Assembly: GCA_945910005.1 (NCBI GenBank)
Contig: OX246738.1
Span: 23,470,186 to 23,534,185, forward strand
Source of the DNA: Isoperla grammatica
Taxonomy: Eukaryota; Arthropoda; Insecta; Plecoptera; Perlodidae
DNA length: 64,000 bases
Direction: 5' to 3'
The notes under the pieces are model-generated. The model was not told the DNA's origin. It saw only the letters and a list, made by a program, of their open reading frames with translations, and ran no database searches. This document shows, piece by piece, positions 23,161 through 36,400 of this stretch; the stretch's first letter is position 1; the number at the start of each line of letters is the position of its first letter. Position numbers and translations under genes: made by a program.

Positions 23161-23514
23161 GAGGAAAGACTGACACCTCCAATATTAAAACACGTGAAAT
23201 AAGCGTTTCTTAGTAATATCTCAAGAACGCCACCCAACATTGAAAAAGCGACGAATACGCCTAATTTGGGTTCTTTTCTTAACAAGAAAAGATGTTTGTA
23301 GTAATTTAAGCTGGTGTTTTTAAAGTTCAATAAAAATTACAATAATAACTACAAACTAACAAATATTTTTCATAAAGTATTAAGTTCAAACGAAACCAAA
23401 TTAGGAGTATTCGTCACAATTGTTCAATGTTGCAGGGTGGAGTTCTTGAGATATTACCAAGAACGCTAATTTCGCATGGTTTTTTAATATTGGAATTGGC
23501 AGTAGTCTTTCCTC
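23161..23514. mobile_element. MITE/foldback with about 115-130-bp arms
   Basis: The left arm 23161-23275 and right arm about 23384-23514 are imperfect reverse complements. GAGGAAAGAC pairs with GTCTTTCCTC at the ends, CCAATATTAAAA with TTTTAATATTGG, GTAATATCTCAAGAAC with GTTCTTGAGATATTAC, and CGACGAATACGCCTAAT with ATTAGGAGTATTCGTC. The loop is AT-rich, with no coding capacity. Confidence 0.85.
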
Positions 23515-24012
23515 TGTTGGTATTGAACCTAAATCGCATAATATGGTGCACAATACATTAAACTCAGTATTAGATAGACATGATGTATATTTTCATACTC
23601 TAACGCAAAATCGATAAAATAAATTAAAAAAATTAAATATAAGACTTTTAACTCTTTAAAGATCAAAAACATTTACATAGGATTTTAAAAAATGTTGCAA
23701 TTTCCATCAGCATGGTAAAAGGTATGCAAATTTGGTTCTGTTGATTTACCGAGTAAATATTTTTGTAAGCGTTCAGTATTGCGGCAAAACACTTCACCAG
23801 ATGATAAAAAATAAAACAATGGAGAACTCAGCTAAAAATGATCCAAAACTGGCAATTTAATAAAAAAGTAAAACTACGATTTTTTACACATGACAATTCT
23901 TTCACATATTGGTGGATAGTTGATTAGTTGATTGATTATAGAGATTGGTTTCTACAGAATATATTCTAGATAGTCCAGGAATAGTATGTAGTTTCTTGCG
24001 TTGTTTGTTATC

Positions 24013-24278
24013 AGGCGCTTACACGAGCAATGTATTGCTGGATACGCACATGTTCCATGGTGCGTTAGATGACATTAAATTAACACCGCTAGCAATAATT
24101 GCTCGAGGTAGGTGTTTGCTCTACTTTGCAGCAATACTGCCCACATTTGACAAATGAGTGATCAGTTTAATGTTATGTGGACATTTTCGTTCAAACAAAA
24201 ACTGGGCCATATAAGTGAAGATACATTGATCAAATTGCATTATTGCTGGCAATAAAGATTGCTCGTGTAAGAACCCCT
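24013..24278. mobile_element. MITE with short TIRs
   Basis: The left end CGCTTACACGAGCAAT (about 24016) pairs with ATTGCTCGTGTAAG at about 24257-24271, and the pairing continues weakly inward (TATTGCTGG with GCTGGCAATA). Outer bases resemble an AGG-GCTT type end but I found no clear target duplication, so the superfamily is uncertain. Confidence 0.6.
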
Positions 24279-24431
24279 AAGTCTACGGATAGTTTCAGTT
24301 GGAAATTTATGTATGTCATAATGGAGTGTATAAATAATCATGCGATGGTAATAGGTAAAGAGCCAAAGGCTACGTCAAGACGTTTTCTTATGAATAAAGC
24401 TAGGCCTACGTGTTAGTGAAGGAACTCTGGT

Positions 24432-24526
24432 ATGTTCAATCCACATAGAAGCTTGTGGACGGTCCAAATTTCAACTTAATCGGACTCTTCGTTCGACGTG
24501 CTATCGCGAAACATAAAAACAAACAA
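24432..24526 (-). repeat. dispersed repeat R3, copy 1
   Basis: The reverse complement matches 60683-60778. Shared blocks read in that orientation are GTTTGTTTTTAT, CGCGATAGC, GATTAAGTTGAAATTTGG and ATGTGGATTGAAC. Divergence is moderate. The class is unknown. Confidence 0.75.
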
Positions 24527-24719
24527 AAAACAAACAAGTAAAACGAGTGCCAAAAATGTAGAATGGAAACGGAAATGGAAATGGAAATAAAAATGGCCCA
24601 CAAGATATTTTATAATTATTAAAAATTTAAAACAATCATGTGAAACTATTTATGGTGAAGCGTATTTAATAGATAGTAGGCCTATATATCTCCCATACGT
24701 AAACAAAAGCTTAAAGCTA

Positions 24720-25300
24720 CATCGCTCACAGAGTCACTCATCCTTGACCGTTGTACAACTCTCATATAAAGCGCGCGTGAAGCTCGAACGATCTATCGCT
24801 TTAAAGCACCGCGATAATATTGTGTATCGAAAGCCAACATCGAACCCAATAACCGCGAGGCTCGACTTTGTTGCCCAACATTTTAATGGGATGAATTTCA
24901 CAGATCAATCAACTGACCGCCACATTCATCTACTCTGTTCAAAATGACTCGTCAATTATTTATATTTCCATCAGAATACGGGCAGGGCATGCATGCATTG
25001 CGAGATACACAATTCAGGTGTAATTAGTTAAGCGTCCGGCTTAGAGGCGAACCGACAATAGCACACTAGCATTAGCACAATATGGACGTAATTATTATCA
25101 ATGGACGGTGGATTAACAAATATCTGGACGTGAAGCGAAGTTTCCTCCGTGCACACTCCAGCGAAGTTCGGGAACTAACTAGGTACTAATGGGAGTAACG
25201 AAGTTAGAGCAAAGACAAAACAAGGCCTCGTGCTGGGTTGGTTCATGATTGATTAGCGAAACGGGAGCGAGGGAACGAAAATCAATCCAAACAACAAATA
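24720..25300. promoter_or_regulatory. non-repetitive, GC-richer block with homeodomain-type motifs
   Basis: This stretch lacks the terminal-repeat structures seen around it and is richer in GC. It contains TGTAATTAGTTA (about 25020), GTAATTATTATCAATGG (about 25090) and TGATTGATTAG (about 25248), which resemble homeodomain or PBC-class binding sites. Such short motifs are common by chance, so the call as a candidate cis-regulatory block is weak inference. Confidence 0.15.
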
Positions 25301-25721
25301 GACCGATTTGTTGGTTCTATAGGGGGTGTGTCAACATTTGAGGCAGCGAGTGCCAGTCCGAAAAATACTTTCAAGTAAAGGGAATGCGTAGGGTATTGAA
25401 TGAGATGAGATGAGATGAAGAGGGTTGTGCTGCGTTCAGAGTAGGCTGACACATTGAAGCCAAGCGAGCTAGAGCCTGGGACAGGCGTCTTGAACCTGTA
25501 ATTATTCCAAATGGAAGTTTCAGACATTTACACTGACACTAACAGAGACACAAACCGATAAATAACGTAACATAATATCATTGATTGCAAACCCAAACCC
25601 ACGCACCAACTCACCCGGCACCCACAACCCCCAAAACATCGCCTTCTGTCACGACCACAGCATTCCGACATAAAGATCGCCACGCCCACCCGAAGACCAC
25701 AGCGCGACCAACGTGAACACT

Positions 25722-25857
25722 CCGGTCGAGCCTGGTCGCGTAACGGAATGCAACCCAAGCCATAGCGTAGCAGCACTTACAGGGCCGGTGTTTCAATGTC
25801 CGGTCGAGCCCGGTCACGTTACGGAATGCAACCCAAGCCATAGCGTAGCAGCACTTA
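25722..25857. repeat. direct repeat (58 bp, two copies) spaced by a MITE fragment
   Basis: 25722-25779 and 25800-25857 share about 58 bp (CGGTCGAGCC..., GGAATGCAACCCAAGCCAT, AGCGTAGCAGCACTTAC) with about three substitutions. The spacer AGGGCCGGTGTTTCAATGTCC is nearly the terminal sequence of the MITE at 19250. A single terminal end with no partner lies between the copies. Confidence 0.85.
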
Positions 25858-27451
25858 CTGACACACTGATACAACACTTTGCCACATAGTAGATACTCGA
25901 AACTTATACCTTATCCCGTGCTTGGTATTATTATTGAAACGTATAATTGTACCGCACACAGTAACAGTATTGCTCGCTGACAACATTAGAATAATTCTGT
26001 TTTTGCCCTTACTTTCTACCATAAGTCCATACAGCCTAGTCCGAACTTCATATTATGTTTTATGCAGGTTCATTATGAGTTCGTATTCAGCCTCTATCTC
26101 ATTATGTCTACTATCTGCATGGTGCGAATTATCGGTTTGGCAGAGAGGGAGATGTCCCAACAACACTTACGTGGCTCAAATGGAGTCTGGGGCAAAGCCT
26201 CAGCCGCCGGATGCTATATTTTATTTATGTATGGTATTTTCATCCTAAGACGTTCTTTAAAGAGATATGAAGTCTTTTTTTGAAAAGAAATTTAAAAGGT
26301 CATTAACATATTTTAATTCTTGCTCATTTCTCAGTGATTCCTTACATCCCAATGAAAACCCTCAGTATCCCAAGTATCCAACGCAACCCAGACTTTGAAA
26401 AACGCTCCTCGAAAGGTCTGGTGCGCATTTTCATCCTTATATGACCTAACGTTAATGCATTTTCAATTTTTTTTAATTATAATACATAGTACAAACTATA
26501 GTTATTTAGAAACACAATAATGAGACGCAATATTTATGAGCATAGCGATAAGGTCGATTGATATGAGAGGAGTATGGATGGGGATTTAGGCAAGGATGCT
26601 AAGTAAAATATAATGCAGGGATGAAATTAGCAGAAGGGGGTATACCCCCCTGGTAAATTCGCACCCTGACTGTATTTTAAGAACACACGGAACCTGACGA
26701 CGGTCATTCCAGAAAACACGTGCGCGGTAGAGTCAAGATGGGAGGAAACAGATGCTTCAAACCGTCACGAAGTTGGCGACACAACCTTTGGAATTTGTTT
26801 TTCATTTCATTGAAATATTATTTTAATGTGATTGTTTATAACTACATACAATATTCTATTCCAACATATAACTAATATTTGAAGGCCCACAAATTTTGTA
26901 TGAGTTAATATTGTTATGAATGATGATAAATGATAATGATGCTTAGCTATGGGCAACAGAAAACGAGGCAACCGTTGTACCAAAATAAAAATAAATTATA
27001 ATAATTATAAGATTCCCAACACGTAAAGCCAACATTAACGTTTATAAATATGTACACAACAGAATAACCATATCGCCTCTTTCTATACCAGCACACTAAA
27101 ATATAACGGGCAATAAAAAAAATTAAACTTGATAAAACATAAAAAACCTTAAAGAATAAAAACTTGTGACTGACTCAACGACACTTTTTTCAAGTAAAAT
27201 CCCCCCGCGAACCAAACCCAGTTGCATTATGGTGCTCTACCGTAATGTGCCAACCTCCCACAGCTTACCCTGCATGCTGCTATCTCTGTTATCTCTGTGA
27301 ATTCGCTCCGTGTCTGTGATCGGCATCCGTTGCAAAACTCAATGCTCAACCGCAATTTGCATAAACCGAACATTCCCAACCTGTATAACAACGACACGAG
27401 CTTTTAAATAAACATGAAAAATCGATTACACAAACTACCCCCGCGTCAAAG
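25858..27451. other. non-coding stretch leading into the large array
   Basis: No gene is recognised. A 108-codon frame at 25922-26248 shows no domain I know. A small perfect palindrome (GGGGGTATACCCCC) lies at 26636-26649. The last 30 bases drift into the first monomer of the array. Confidence 0.45.
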
Positions 27452-30400
27452 TTATGAAGACGAGCGAGCCGCCCAGAGCTGTGATGCAACATACGTCACC
27501 GCCTCGTTGACAGACAACATGAGCGAGCAGGGTGTTGTGGTAACCGAGCACTGCCTGGCTGCGTGGTGAAGGTGACAACATTGGGGGGGTTATTAAGACG
27601 AGCGAGCCGCCCAGAGCAGTGATGCAACATACGTCACCGCCTCGTTGACAGACAACATGAGCGAGCAGGGTGTTGTGGTAACCGAGCACTGCCTGGCTGC
27701 GTGGTGAAGGTGACAACATTGGGGGGGTTATTAAGACGAGCGAGCCGCCCAGAGCAGTGATGCAACATACGTCACCGCCTCGTTGACAGACAACATGAGC
27801 GAGCAGGGTGTTGTGGTAACCGAGCACTCGGGGCCTGGCTGCGTGGTGAAGGTGACAACATTGGGGGGGTTATTAAGACGAGCGAGCCGCCCAGAGCAGT
27901 GATGCAACATACGTCACCGCCTCGTTGACAGACAACATGAGCGAGCAGGGTGTTGTGGTAACCGAGCACTGCCTGGCTGCGTGGTGAAGGTGACAACATT
28001 GGGGGGGTTATTAAGACGAGCGAGCCGCCCAGAGCAGTGATGCAACATACGTCACCGCCTCGTTGACAGACAACATGAGCGAGCAGGGTGTTGTGGTAAC
28101 CGAGCACTGCCTGGCTGCGTGGTGAAGGTGACAACATTGGGGGGGTTATTAAGACGAGCGAGCCGCCCAGAGCAGTGATGCAACATACGTCACCGCCTCG
28201 TTGACAGACAACATGAGCGAGCAGGGTGTTGTGGTAACCGAGCACTGCCTGGCTGCGTGGTGAAGGTGACAACATTGGGAGGGTTATTAAGACGAGCGAG
28301 CCGCCCAGAGCAGTGATGCAACATACGTCACCGCCTCGTTGACAGACAACATGAGCGAGCAGGGTGTTGTGGTAACCGAGCACTGCCTGGCTGCGTGGTG
28401 AAGGTGACAACATTGGGGGGGTTATTAAGACGAGCGAGCCGCCCAGAGCAGTGATGCAACATACGTCACCGCCTCGTTGACAGACAACATGAGCGAGCAG
28501 GGTGTTGTGGTAACCGAGCACTGCCTGGCTGCGTGGTGAAGGTGACAACATTGGGGGGGTTATTAAGACGAGCGAGCCGCCCAGAGCAGTGATGCAACAT
28601 ACGTCACCGCCTCGTTGACAGACAACATGAGCGAGCAGGTTGTTGTGGTAACCGAGCACTGCCTGGCTGCGTGGTGAAGGTGACAACATTGGGGGGGTTA
28701 TTAAGACGAGCGAGCCGCCCAGAGCAGTGATGCAACATACGTCACCGCCGTCGTTGACAGACAACATGAGCGAGCAGGGTGTTGTGGTAACCGAGCACTG
28801 CCTGGCTGCGTGGTGAAGGTGACAACATTGGGAGGGTTATAAAGACGAGCGAGCCGCCCAGAGCAGTGATGCAACATACGTCACCGCCTCGTTGACAGAC
28901 AACATGAGCGAGCAGGGTGTTGTGGTAACCGAGCACTGCCTGGCTGCGTGGTGAAGGTGACAACATTGGGGGGGTTATTAAGACGAGCGAGCCGCCCAGA
29001 GCAGTGATGCAACATACGTCACCGCCTCGTTGACAGACAACATGAGCGAGCAGGGTGTTGTGGTAACCGAGCACTGCCTGGCTGCGTGGTGAAGGTGACA
29101 ACATTGGGGGGGTTATTAAGACGAGCGAGCCGCCCAGAGCAGTGATGCAACATACGTCACCGCCTCGTTGACAGACAACATGAGCGAGCAGGGTGTTGTG
29201 GTAACCGAGCACTGCCTGGCTGCGTGGTGAAGGTGACAACATTGGGGGGGTTATTAAGACGAGCGAGCCGCCCAGAGCAGTGATGCAACATACGTCACCG
29301 CCTCGTTGACAGACAACATGAGCGAGCAGGGTGTTGTGGTAACCGAGCACTGCCTGGCTGCGTGGGGTGAAGGTGACAACATTGGGGGGGTTATTAAGAC
29401 GAGCGAGCCGCCCAGAGCAGTGATGCAACATACGTCACCGCCTCGTTGACAGACAACATGAGCGAGCAGGGTGTTGTGGTAACCGAGCACTGCCTGGCTG
29501 CGTGGTGAAGGTGACAACATTGGGGGGGTTATTAAGACGAGCGAGCCGCCCAGAGCAGTGATGCAACATACGTCACCGCCTCGTTGACAGACAACATGAG
29601 CGAGCAGGGTGTTGTGGTAACCGAGCACTGCCTGGCTGCGTGGTGAAGGTGACAACATTGGGGGGGTTATTAAGACGAGCGAGCCGCCCAGAGCAGTGAG
29701 TCAACATACGTCACCGCCTCGTTGACAGACAACATGAGCGAGCAGGGTGTTGTGGTAACCGAGCACTGCCTGGCTGCGTGGTGAAGGTGACAACATTGGG
29801 GGGGTTATTAAGACGAGCGAGCCGCCCAGAGCAGTGATGCAACATACGTCACCGCCTCGTTGACAGACAACATGAGCGAGCAGGGTGTTGTGGTAACCGA
29901 GCACTGCCTGGCTGCGTGGTGAAGGTGACAACATTGGGGGGGTTATTAAGACGAGCGAGCCGCCCAGAGCTGTGATGCAACATACGTCACCGCCTCGTTG
30001 ACAGACAACATGAGCGAGCAGGGTGTTGTGGTAACCGAGCACTGCCTGGCTGCGTGGTGAAGGTGACAACATTGGGGGGGTTATTAAGACGAGCGAGCCG
30101 CCCAGAGCAGTGATGCAACATACGTCACCGCCTCGTTGACAGACAACATGAGCGAGCAGGGTGTTGTGGTAACCGAGCACTGCCTGGCTGCGTGGTGAAG
30201 GTGACAACATTGGGGGGGTTATTAAGACGAGCGAGCCGCCCAGAGCAGTGATGCATCATACGTCACCGCCGTCGTTGACAGACAACATGAGCGAGCAGGG
30301 TGTTGTGGTAACCGAGCAACGCCTGGCTGCGTGGTGAAGGTGACAACATTGGGAGGGTTATTAAGACGAGCGAGCCGCCCAGAGCAGTGATGCAACATAC

Positions 30401-33400
30401 GTCACCGCCTCGTTGACAGACAACATGAGCGAGCAGGGTGTTGTGGTAACCGAGCACTGCCTGGCTGCGTGGTGAAGGTGACAACATTGGGGGGGTTATT
30501 AAGACGAGCGAGCCGCCCAGAGCAGTGATGCACATACGTCACCGCCTCGTTGACAGACAACATAAGCGAGCAGGGTGTTATGGTAACCGAGCACTGCCTG
30601 GCTGCGTGGTGAAGGTGACAACATTGGGGGGGTTATTAAGACGAGCGAGCCGCCCAGAGCTGTGATGCAACATACGTCACCGCCTCGTTGACAGACAACA
30701 TGAGCGAGCAGGGTGTTGTGGTAACCGAGCACTGCCTGGCTGCGTGGTGAAGGTGACAACATTGGGGGGGTTATTAAGACGAGCGAGCCGCCCAGAGCAG
30801 TGATGCACATACGTCACCGCCTCGTTGACAGACAACATGAGCGAGCAGGGTGTTGTGGTAACCGAGCACTGCCTGGCTGCGTGGTGAAGGTGACAACATT
30901 GGGGGGGTTATTAAGACGAGCGAGCCGCCCAGAGCAGTGATGCAACATACGTCACCGCCTCGTTGACAGACAACATGAGCGAGCAGGGTGTTGTGGTAAC
31001 CGAGCACTGCCTGGCTGCGTGGTGAAGGTGACAACATTGGGGGGGTTATTAAGACGAGCGAGCCGCCCAGAGCAGTGATGCAACATACGTCACCGCCTCG
31101 TTGACAGACAACATGAGCGAGCAGGGTGTTGTGGTAACCGAGCACTGCCTGGCTGCGTGGTGAAGGTGACAACATTGGGGGGGTTATTAAGACGAGCGAG
31201 CCGCCCAGAGCAGTGATGCAACATACGTCACCGCCTCGTTGACAGACAACATGAGCGAGCAGGGTGTTGTGGTAACCGAGCACTGCCTGGCTGCGTGGTG
31301 AAGGTGACAACATTGGGGGGGTTATTAAGACGAGCGAGCCGCCCAGAGCAGTGATGCAACATACGTCACCGCCTCGTTGACAGACAACATGAGCGAGCAG
31401 GGTGTTGTGGTAACCGAGCACTGCCTGGCTGCGTGGTGAAGGTGACAACATTGGGGGGGTTATTAAGACGAGCGAGCCGCCCAGAGCTGTGATGCAACAT
31501 ACGTCACCGCCTCGTTGACAGACAACATGAGCGAGCAGGGTGTTGTGGTAACCGAGCACTGCCTGGCTGCGTGGTGAAGGTGACAACATTGGGGGGGTTA
31601 TTAAGACGAGCGAGCCGCCCAGAGCAGTGATGCAACATACGTCACCGCCTCGTTGACAGACAACATGAGCGAGCAGGGTGTTGTGGTAACCGAGCACTGC
31701 CTGGCTGCGTGGTGAAGGTGACAACATTGGGGGGGTTATTAAGACGAGCGAGCCGCCCAGAGCTGTGATGCAACATACGTCACCGCCTCGTTGACAGACA
31801 ACATGAGCGAGCAGGGTGTTGTGGTAACCGAGCACTGCCTGGCTGCGTGGTGAAGGTGACAACATTGGGAGGGTTATTAAGACGAGCGAGCCGCTCAGAG
31901 CAGTGATGCAACATACGTCACCGCCTCGTTGACAGACAACATGAGCGAGCAGGGTGTTGTGGTAACCGAGCACTGCCTGGCTGCGTGGTGAAGGTGACAA
32001 CATTGGGGGGGTTATTAAGACGAGCGAGCCGCCCAGAGCAGTGATGCAACATACGTCACCGCCTCGTTGACAGACAACATGAGCGAGCAGGGTGTTGTGG
32101 TAACCGAGCACTGCCTGGCTGCGTGGTGAAGGTGACAACATTGGGGGGGTTATTAAGACGAGCGAGCCGCCCAGAGCAGTGATGCAACATACGTCACCGC
32201 CTCGTTGACAGACAACATGAGCGAGCAGGGTGTTGTGGTAACCGAGCACTGCCTGGCTGCGTGGTGAAGGTGACAACATTGGGAGGGTTATTAAGACGAG
32301 CGAGCCGCCCAGAGCAGTGATGCAACATACGTCACCGCCTCGTTGACAGACAACATGAGCGAGCAGGGTGTTGTGGTAACCGAGCACTGCCTGGCTGCGT
32401 GGTGAAGGTGACAACATTGGGGGGGTTATTAAGACGAGCGAGCCGCTCAGAGCAGTGATGCAACATACGTCACCGCCTCGTTGACAGACAACATGAGCGA
32501 GCAGGGTGTTGTGGTAACCGAGCACTGCCTGGCTGCGTGGTGAAGGTGACAACATTGGGGGGGTTATTAAGACGAGCGAGCCGCCCAGAGCAGTGATGCA
32601 ACATACGTCACCGCCTCGTTGACAGACAACATGAGCGAGCAGGGTGTTGTGGTAACCGAGCACTGCCTGGCTGCGTGGTGAAGGTGACAACATTGGGGGG
32701 GTTATAAAGACGAGCGAGCCGCCAAGAGCAGTGATGCAACATACGTCACCGCCTCGTTGACAGACAACATGAGCGAGCAGGGTGTTGTGGTAACCGAGCA
32801 CTGCCTGGCTGCGTGGTGAAGGTGACAACATTGGGGGGGTTATTAAGACGAGCGAGCCGCCCAGAGCAGTGATGCAACATACGTCACCGCCTCGTTGACA
32901 GACAACATGAGCGAGCAGGGTGTTGTGGTAACCGAGCACTGCCTGGCTGCGTGGTGAAGGTGACAACATTGGGGGGGTTATTAAGACGAGCGAGCCGCCC
33001 ATTAAGACGAGCGAGCCGCCCATTAAGACGAGCGAGCCGCCCAGAGCAGTGATGCAACATACGTCACCGCCTCGTTGACAGACAACATGAGCGAGCAGGG
33101 TGTTGTGGTAACCGAGCACTGCCTGGCTGCGTGGTGAAGGTGACAACATTGGGGGGGTTATTAAGACGAGCGAGCCGCCCAGAGCTGTGATGCAACATAC
33201 GTCACCGCCTCGTTGACAGACAACATGAGCGAGCAGGGTGTTGTGGTAACCGAGCACTGCCTGGCTGCGTGGTGAAGGTGACAACATTGGGAGGGTTATT
33301 AAGACGAGCGAGCCGCCCAGAGCAGTGATGCAACATGCGTCACCGCCTCGTTGACAGACAACATGAGCGAGCAGGGTGTTGTGGTAACCGAGCACTGCCT

Positions 33401-36400
33401 GGCTGCGTGGGGTGAAGGTGACAACATTGGGGGGGTTATTAAGACGAGCGAGCCGCCCAGAGCAGTGATGCAACATACGTCACCGCCTCGTTGACAGACA
33501 ACATGAGCGAGCAGGGTGTTGTGGTAACCGAGCACTGCCTGGCTGCGTGGTGAAGGTGACAACATTGGGGGGGTTATTAAGACGAGCGAGCCGCCCAGAG
33601 CAGTGATGCAACATACGTCACCGCCTCGTTGACAGACAACATGAGCGAGCAGGGTGTTGTGGTAACCGAGCACTGCCTGGCTGCGTGGTGAAGGTGACAA
33701 CATTGGGGGGGTTATTAAGACGAGCGAGCCGCCCAGAGCAGTGATGCATCATACGTCACCGCCTCGTTGACAGACAACATGAGCGAGCAGGGTGTTGTGG
33801 TAACCGAGCACTGTCTGGCTGCGTGGTGAAGGTGACAACATTGGGGGGGTTATTAAGACGAGCGAGCCGCCCAGAGCAGTGATGCAACATACGTCACCGC
33901 CTCGTTGACAGACAACATGAGCGAGCAGGGTGTTGTGGTAACCGAGCACTGCCTGGCTGCGTGGTGAAGGTGACAACATTGGGGGGGTTATTAAGACGAG
34001 CGAGCCGCCCAGAGCTGTGATGCAACATACGTCACCGCCTCGTTGACAGACAACATGAGCGAGCAGGGTGTTGTGGTAACCGAGCACTGCCTGGCTGCGT
34101 GGTGAAGGTGACAACATTGGGGGGGTTATTAAGACGAGCGAGCCGCCCAGAGCAGTGATGCAACATACGTCACCGCTTCGTTGACAGACAACATGAGCGA
34201 GCAGGGTGTTGTGGTAACCGAGCACTGCCTGGCTGCGTGATGAAGGTGACAACATTGGGGGGGTTATTAAGACGAGCGAGCCGCCCAGAGCAGTGATGCA
34301 ACATACGTCACCGCCTCGTTGACAGACAACATGAGCGAGCAGGGTGTTGTGGTAACCGAGCACTGCCTGGCTGCGTGGTGAAGGTGACAACATTGGGGGG
34401 GTTATTAAGACGAGCGAGCCGCCCATTAAGACGAGCGAGCCGCCCATTAAGACGAGCGAGCCGCCCAGAGCAGTGATGCAACATACGTCACCGCCTCGTT
34501 GACAGACAACATGAGCGAGCAGGGTGTTGTGGTAACCGAGCACTGCCTGGCTGCGTGGTGAAGGTGACAACATTGGGGGGGTTATTAAGACGAGCGAGCC
34601 GCCCAGAGCTGTGATGCAACATACGTCACCGCCTCGTTGACAGACAACATGAGCGAGCAGGGTGTTGTGGTAACCGAGCACTGCCTGGCTGCGTGGTGAA
34701 GGTGACAACATTGGGAGGGTTATTAAGACGAGCGAGCCGCCCAGAGCAGTGATGCAACATGCGTCACCGCCTCGTTGACAGACAACATGAGCGAGCAGGG
34801 TGTTGTGGTAACCGAGCACTGCCTGGCTGCGTGGGGTGAAGGTGACAACATTGGGGGGGTTATTAAGACGAGCGAGCCGCCCAGAGCAGTGATGCAACAT
34901 ACGTCACCGCCTCGTTGACAGACAACATGAGCGAGCAGGGTGTTGTGGTAACCGAGCACTGCCTGGCTGCGTGGTGAAGGTGACAACATTGGGGGGGTTA
35001 TTAAGACGAGCGAGCCGCCCAGAGCAGTGATGCAACATACGTCACCGCCTCGTTGACAGACAACATGAGCGAGCAGGGTGTTGTGGTAACCGAGCACTGC
35101 CTGGCTGCGTGGTGAAGGTGACAACATTGGGGGGGTTATTAAGACGAGCGAGCCGCCCAGAGCAGTGATGCATCATACGTCACCGCCTCGTTGACAGACA
35201 ACATGAGCGAGCAGGGTGTTGTGGTAACCGAGCACTGTCTGGCTGCGTGGTGAAGGTGACAACATTGGGGGGGTTATTAAGACGAGCGAGCCGCCCAGAG
35301 CAGTGATGCAACATACGTCACCGCCTCGTTGACAGACAACATGAGCGAGCAGGGTGTTGTGGTAACCGAGCACTGCCTGGCTGCGTGGTGAAGGTGACAA
35401 CATTGGGGGGGTTATTAAGACGAGCGAGCCGCCCAGAGCTGTGATGCAACATACGTCACCGCCTCGTTGACAGACAACATGAGCGAGCAGGGTGTTGTGG
35501 TAACCGAGCACTGCCTGGCTGCGTGGTGAAGGTGACAACATTGGGGGGGTTATTAAGACGAGCGAGCCGCCCAGAGCAGTGATGCAACATACGTCACCGC
35601 TTCGTTGACAGACAACATGAGCGAGCAGGGTGTTGTGGTAACTGAGCACTGCCTGGCTGCGTGGTGAAGGTGACAACATTGGGGGGGTTATTAAGACGAG
35701 CGAGCCGCCCAGAGCAGTGATGCAACATACGTCACCGCCTCGTTGACAGACAACATGAGCGAGCAGGGTGTTGTGGTAACCGAGCACTGCCTGGCTGCGT
35801 GGTGAAGGTGACAACATTGGGGGGGGGGTATTAAGACGAGCGAGCCGCCCAGAGCAGTGATGCAACATACGTCACCGCCTCGTTGACAGACAACATGAGC
35901 GAGCAGGGTGTTGTGGTAAGCGAGCACTGCCTGGCTGCGTGGTGAAGGTGACAACATTGGGAGGGTTATTAAGACGAGCGAGCCGCCCAGAGCAGTGATG
36001 CAACATACGTCACCGCCTCGTTGACAGACAACATGAGCGAGCAGGGTGTTGTGGTTACCGAGCACTGCCTGGCTGCGTGGTGAAGGTGACAACATTGGGG
36101 GGGTTATTAAGACGAGCGAGCCGCCCAGAGCAGTGATGCAACATACGTCACCGCCTCGTTGACAGACAACATGAGCGAGCAGGGTGTTGTGGTAACCGAG
36201 CACTGCCTGACTGCGTGGTGAAGGTGACAACATTGGGGGGGTTATTAAGACGAGCGAGCCGCTCAGAGCAGTGATGCAACATACGTCACCGCCTCGTTGA
36301 CAGACAACATGAGCGAGCAGGGTGTTGTGGTAACCGAGCACTGCCTGGCTGCGTGGTGAAGGTGACAACATTGGGGGGGTTATTAGGACGAGCGAGCCGC

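Noticed and set aside
27459..27596. CENP-B box or telomere motif in the 138-bp monomer
   Set aside because: CCTCGTTGACAGACAAC shares only a few positions with the CENP-B box consensus. The GGGTTA near the G run occurs once per monomer and is not a telomeric array.
30774..33476. 900-codon minus-strand frame as a repeat protein gene
   Set aside because: It is the 138-bp satellite read in one frame. Neighbouring monomers have one- and two-base indels that break the frame, and no signal, promoter or unique terminal domain is present.
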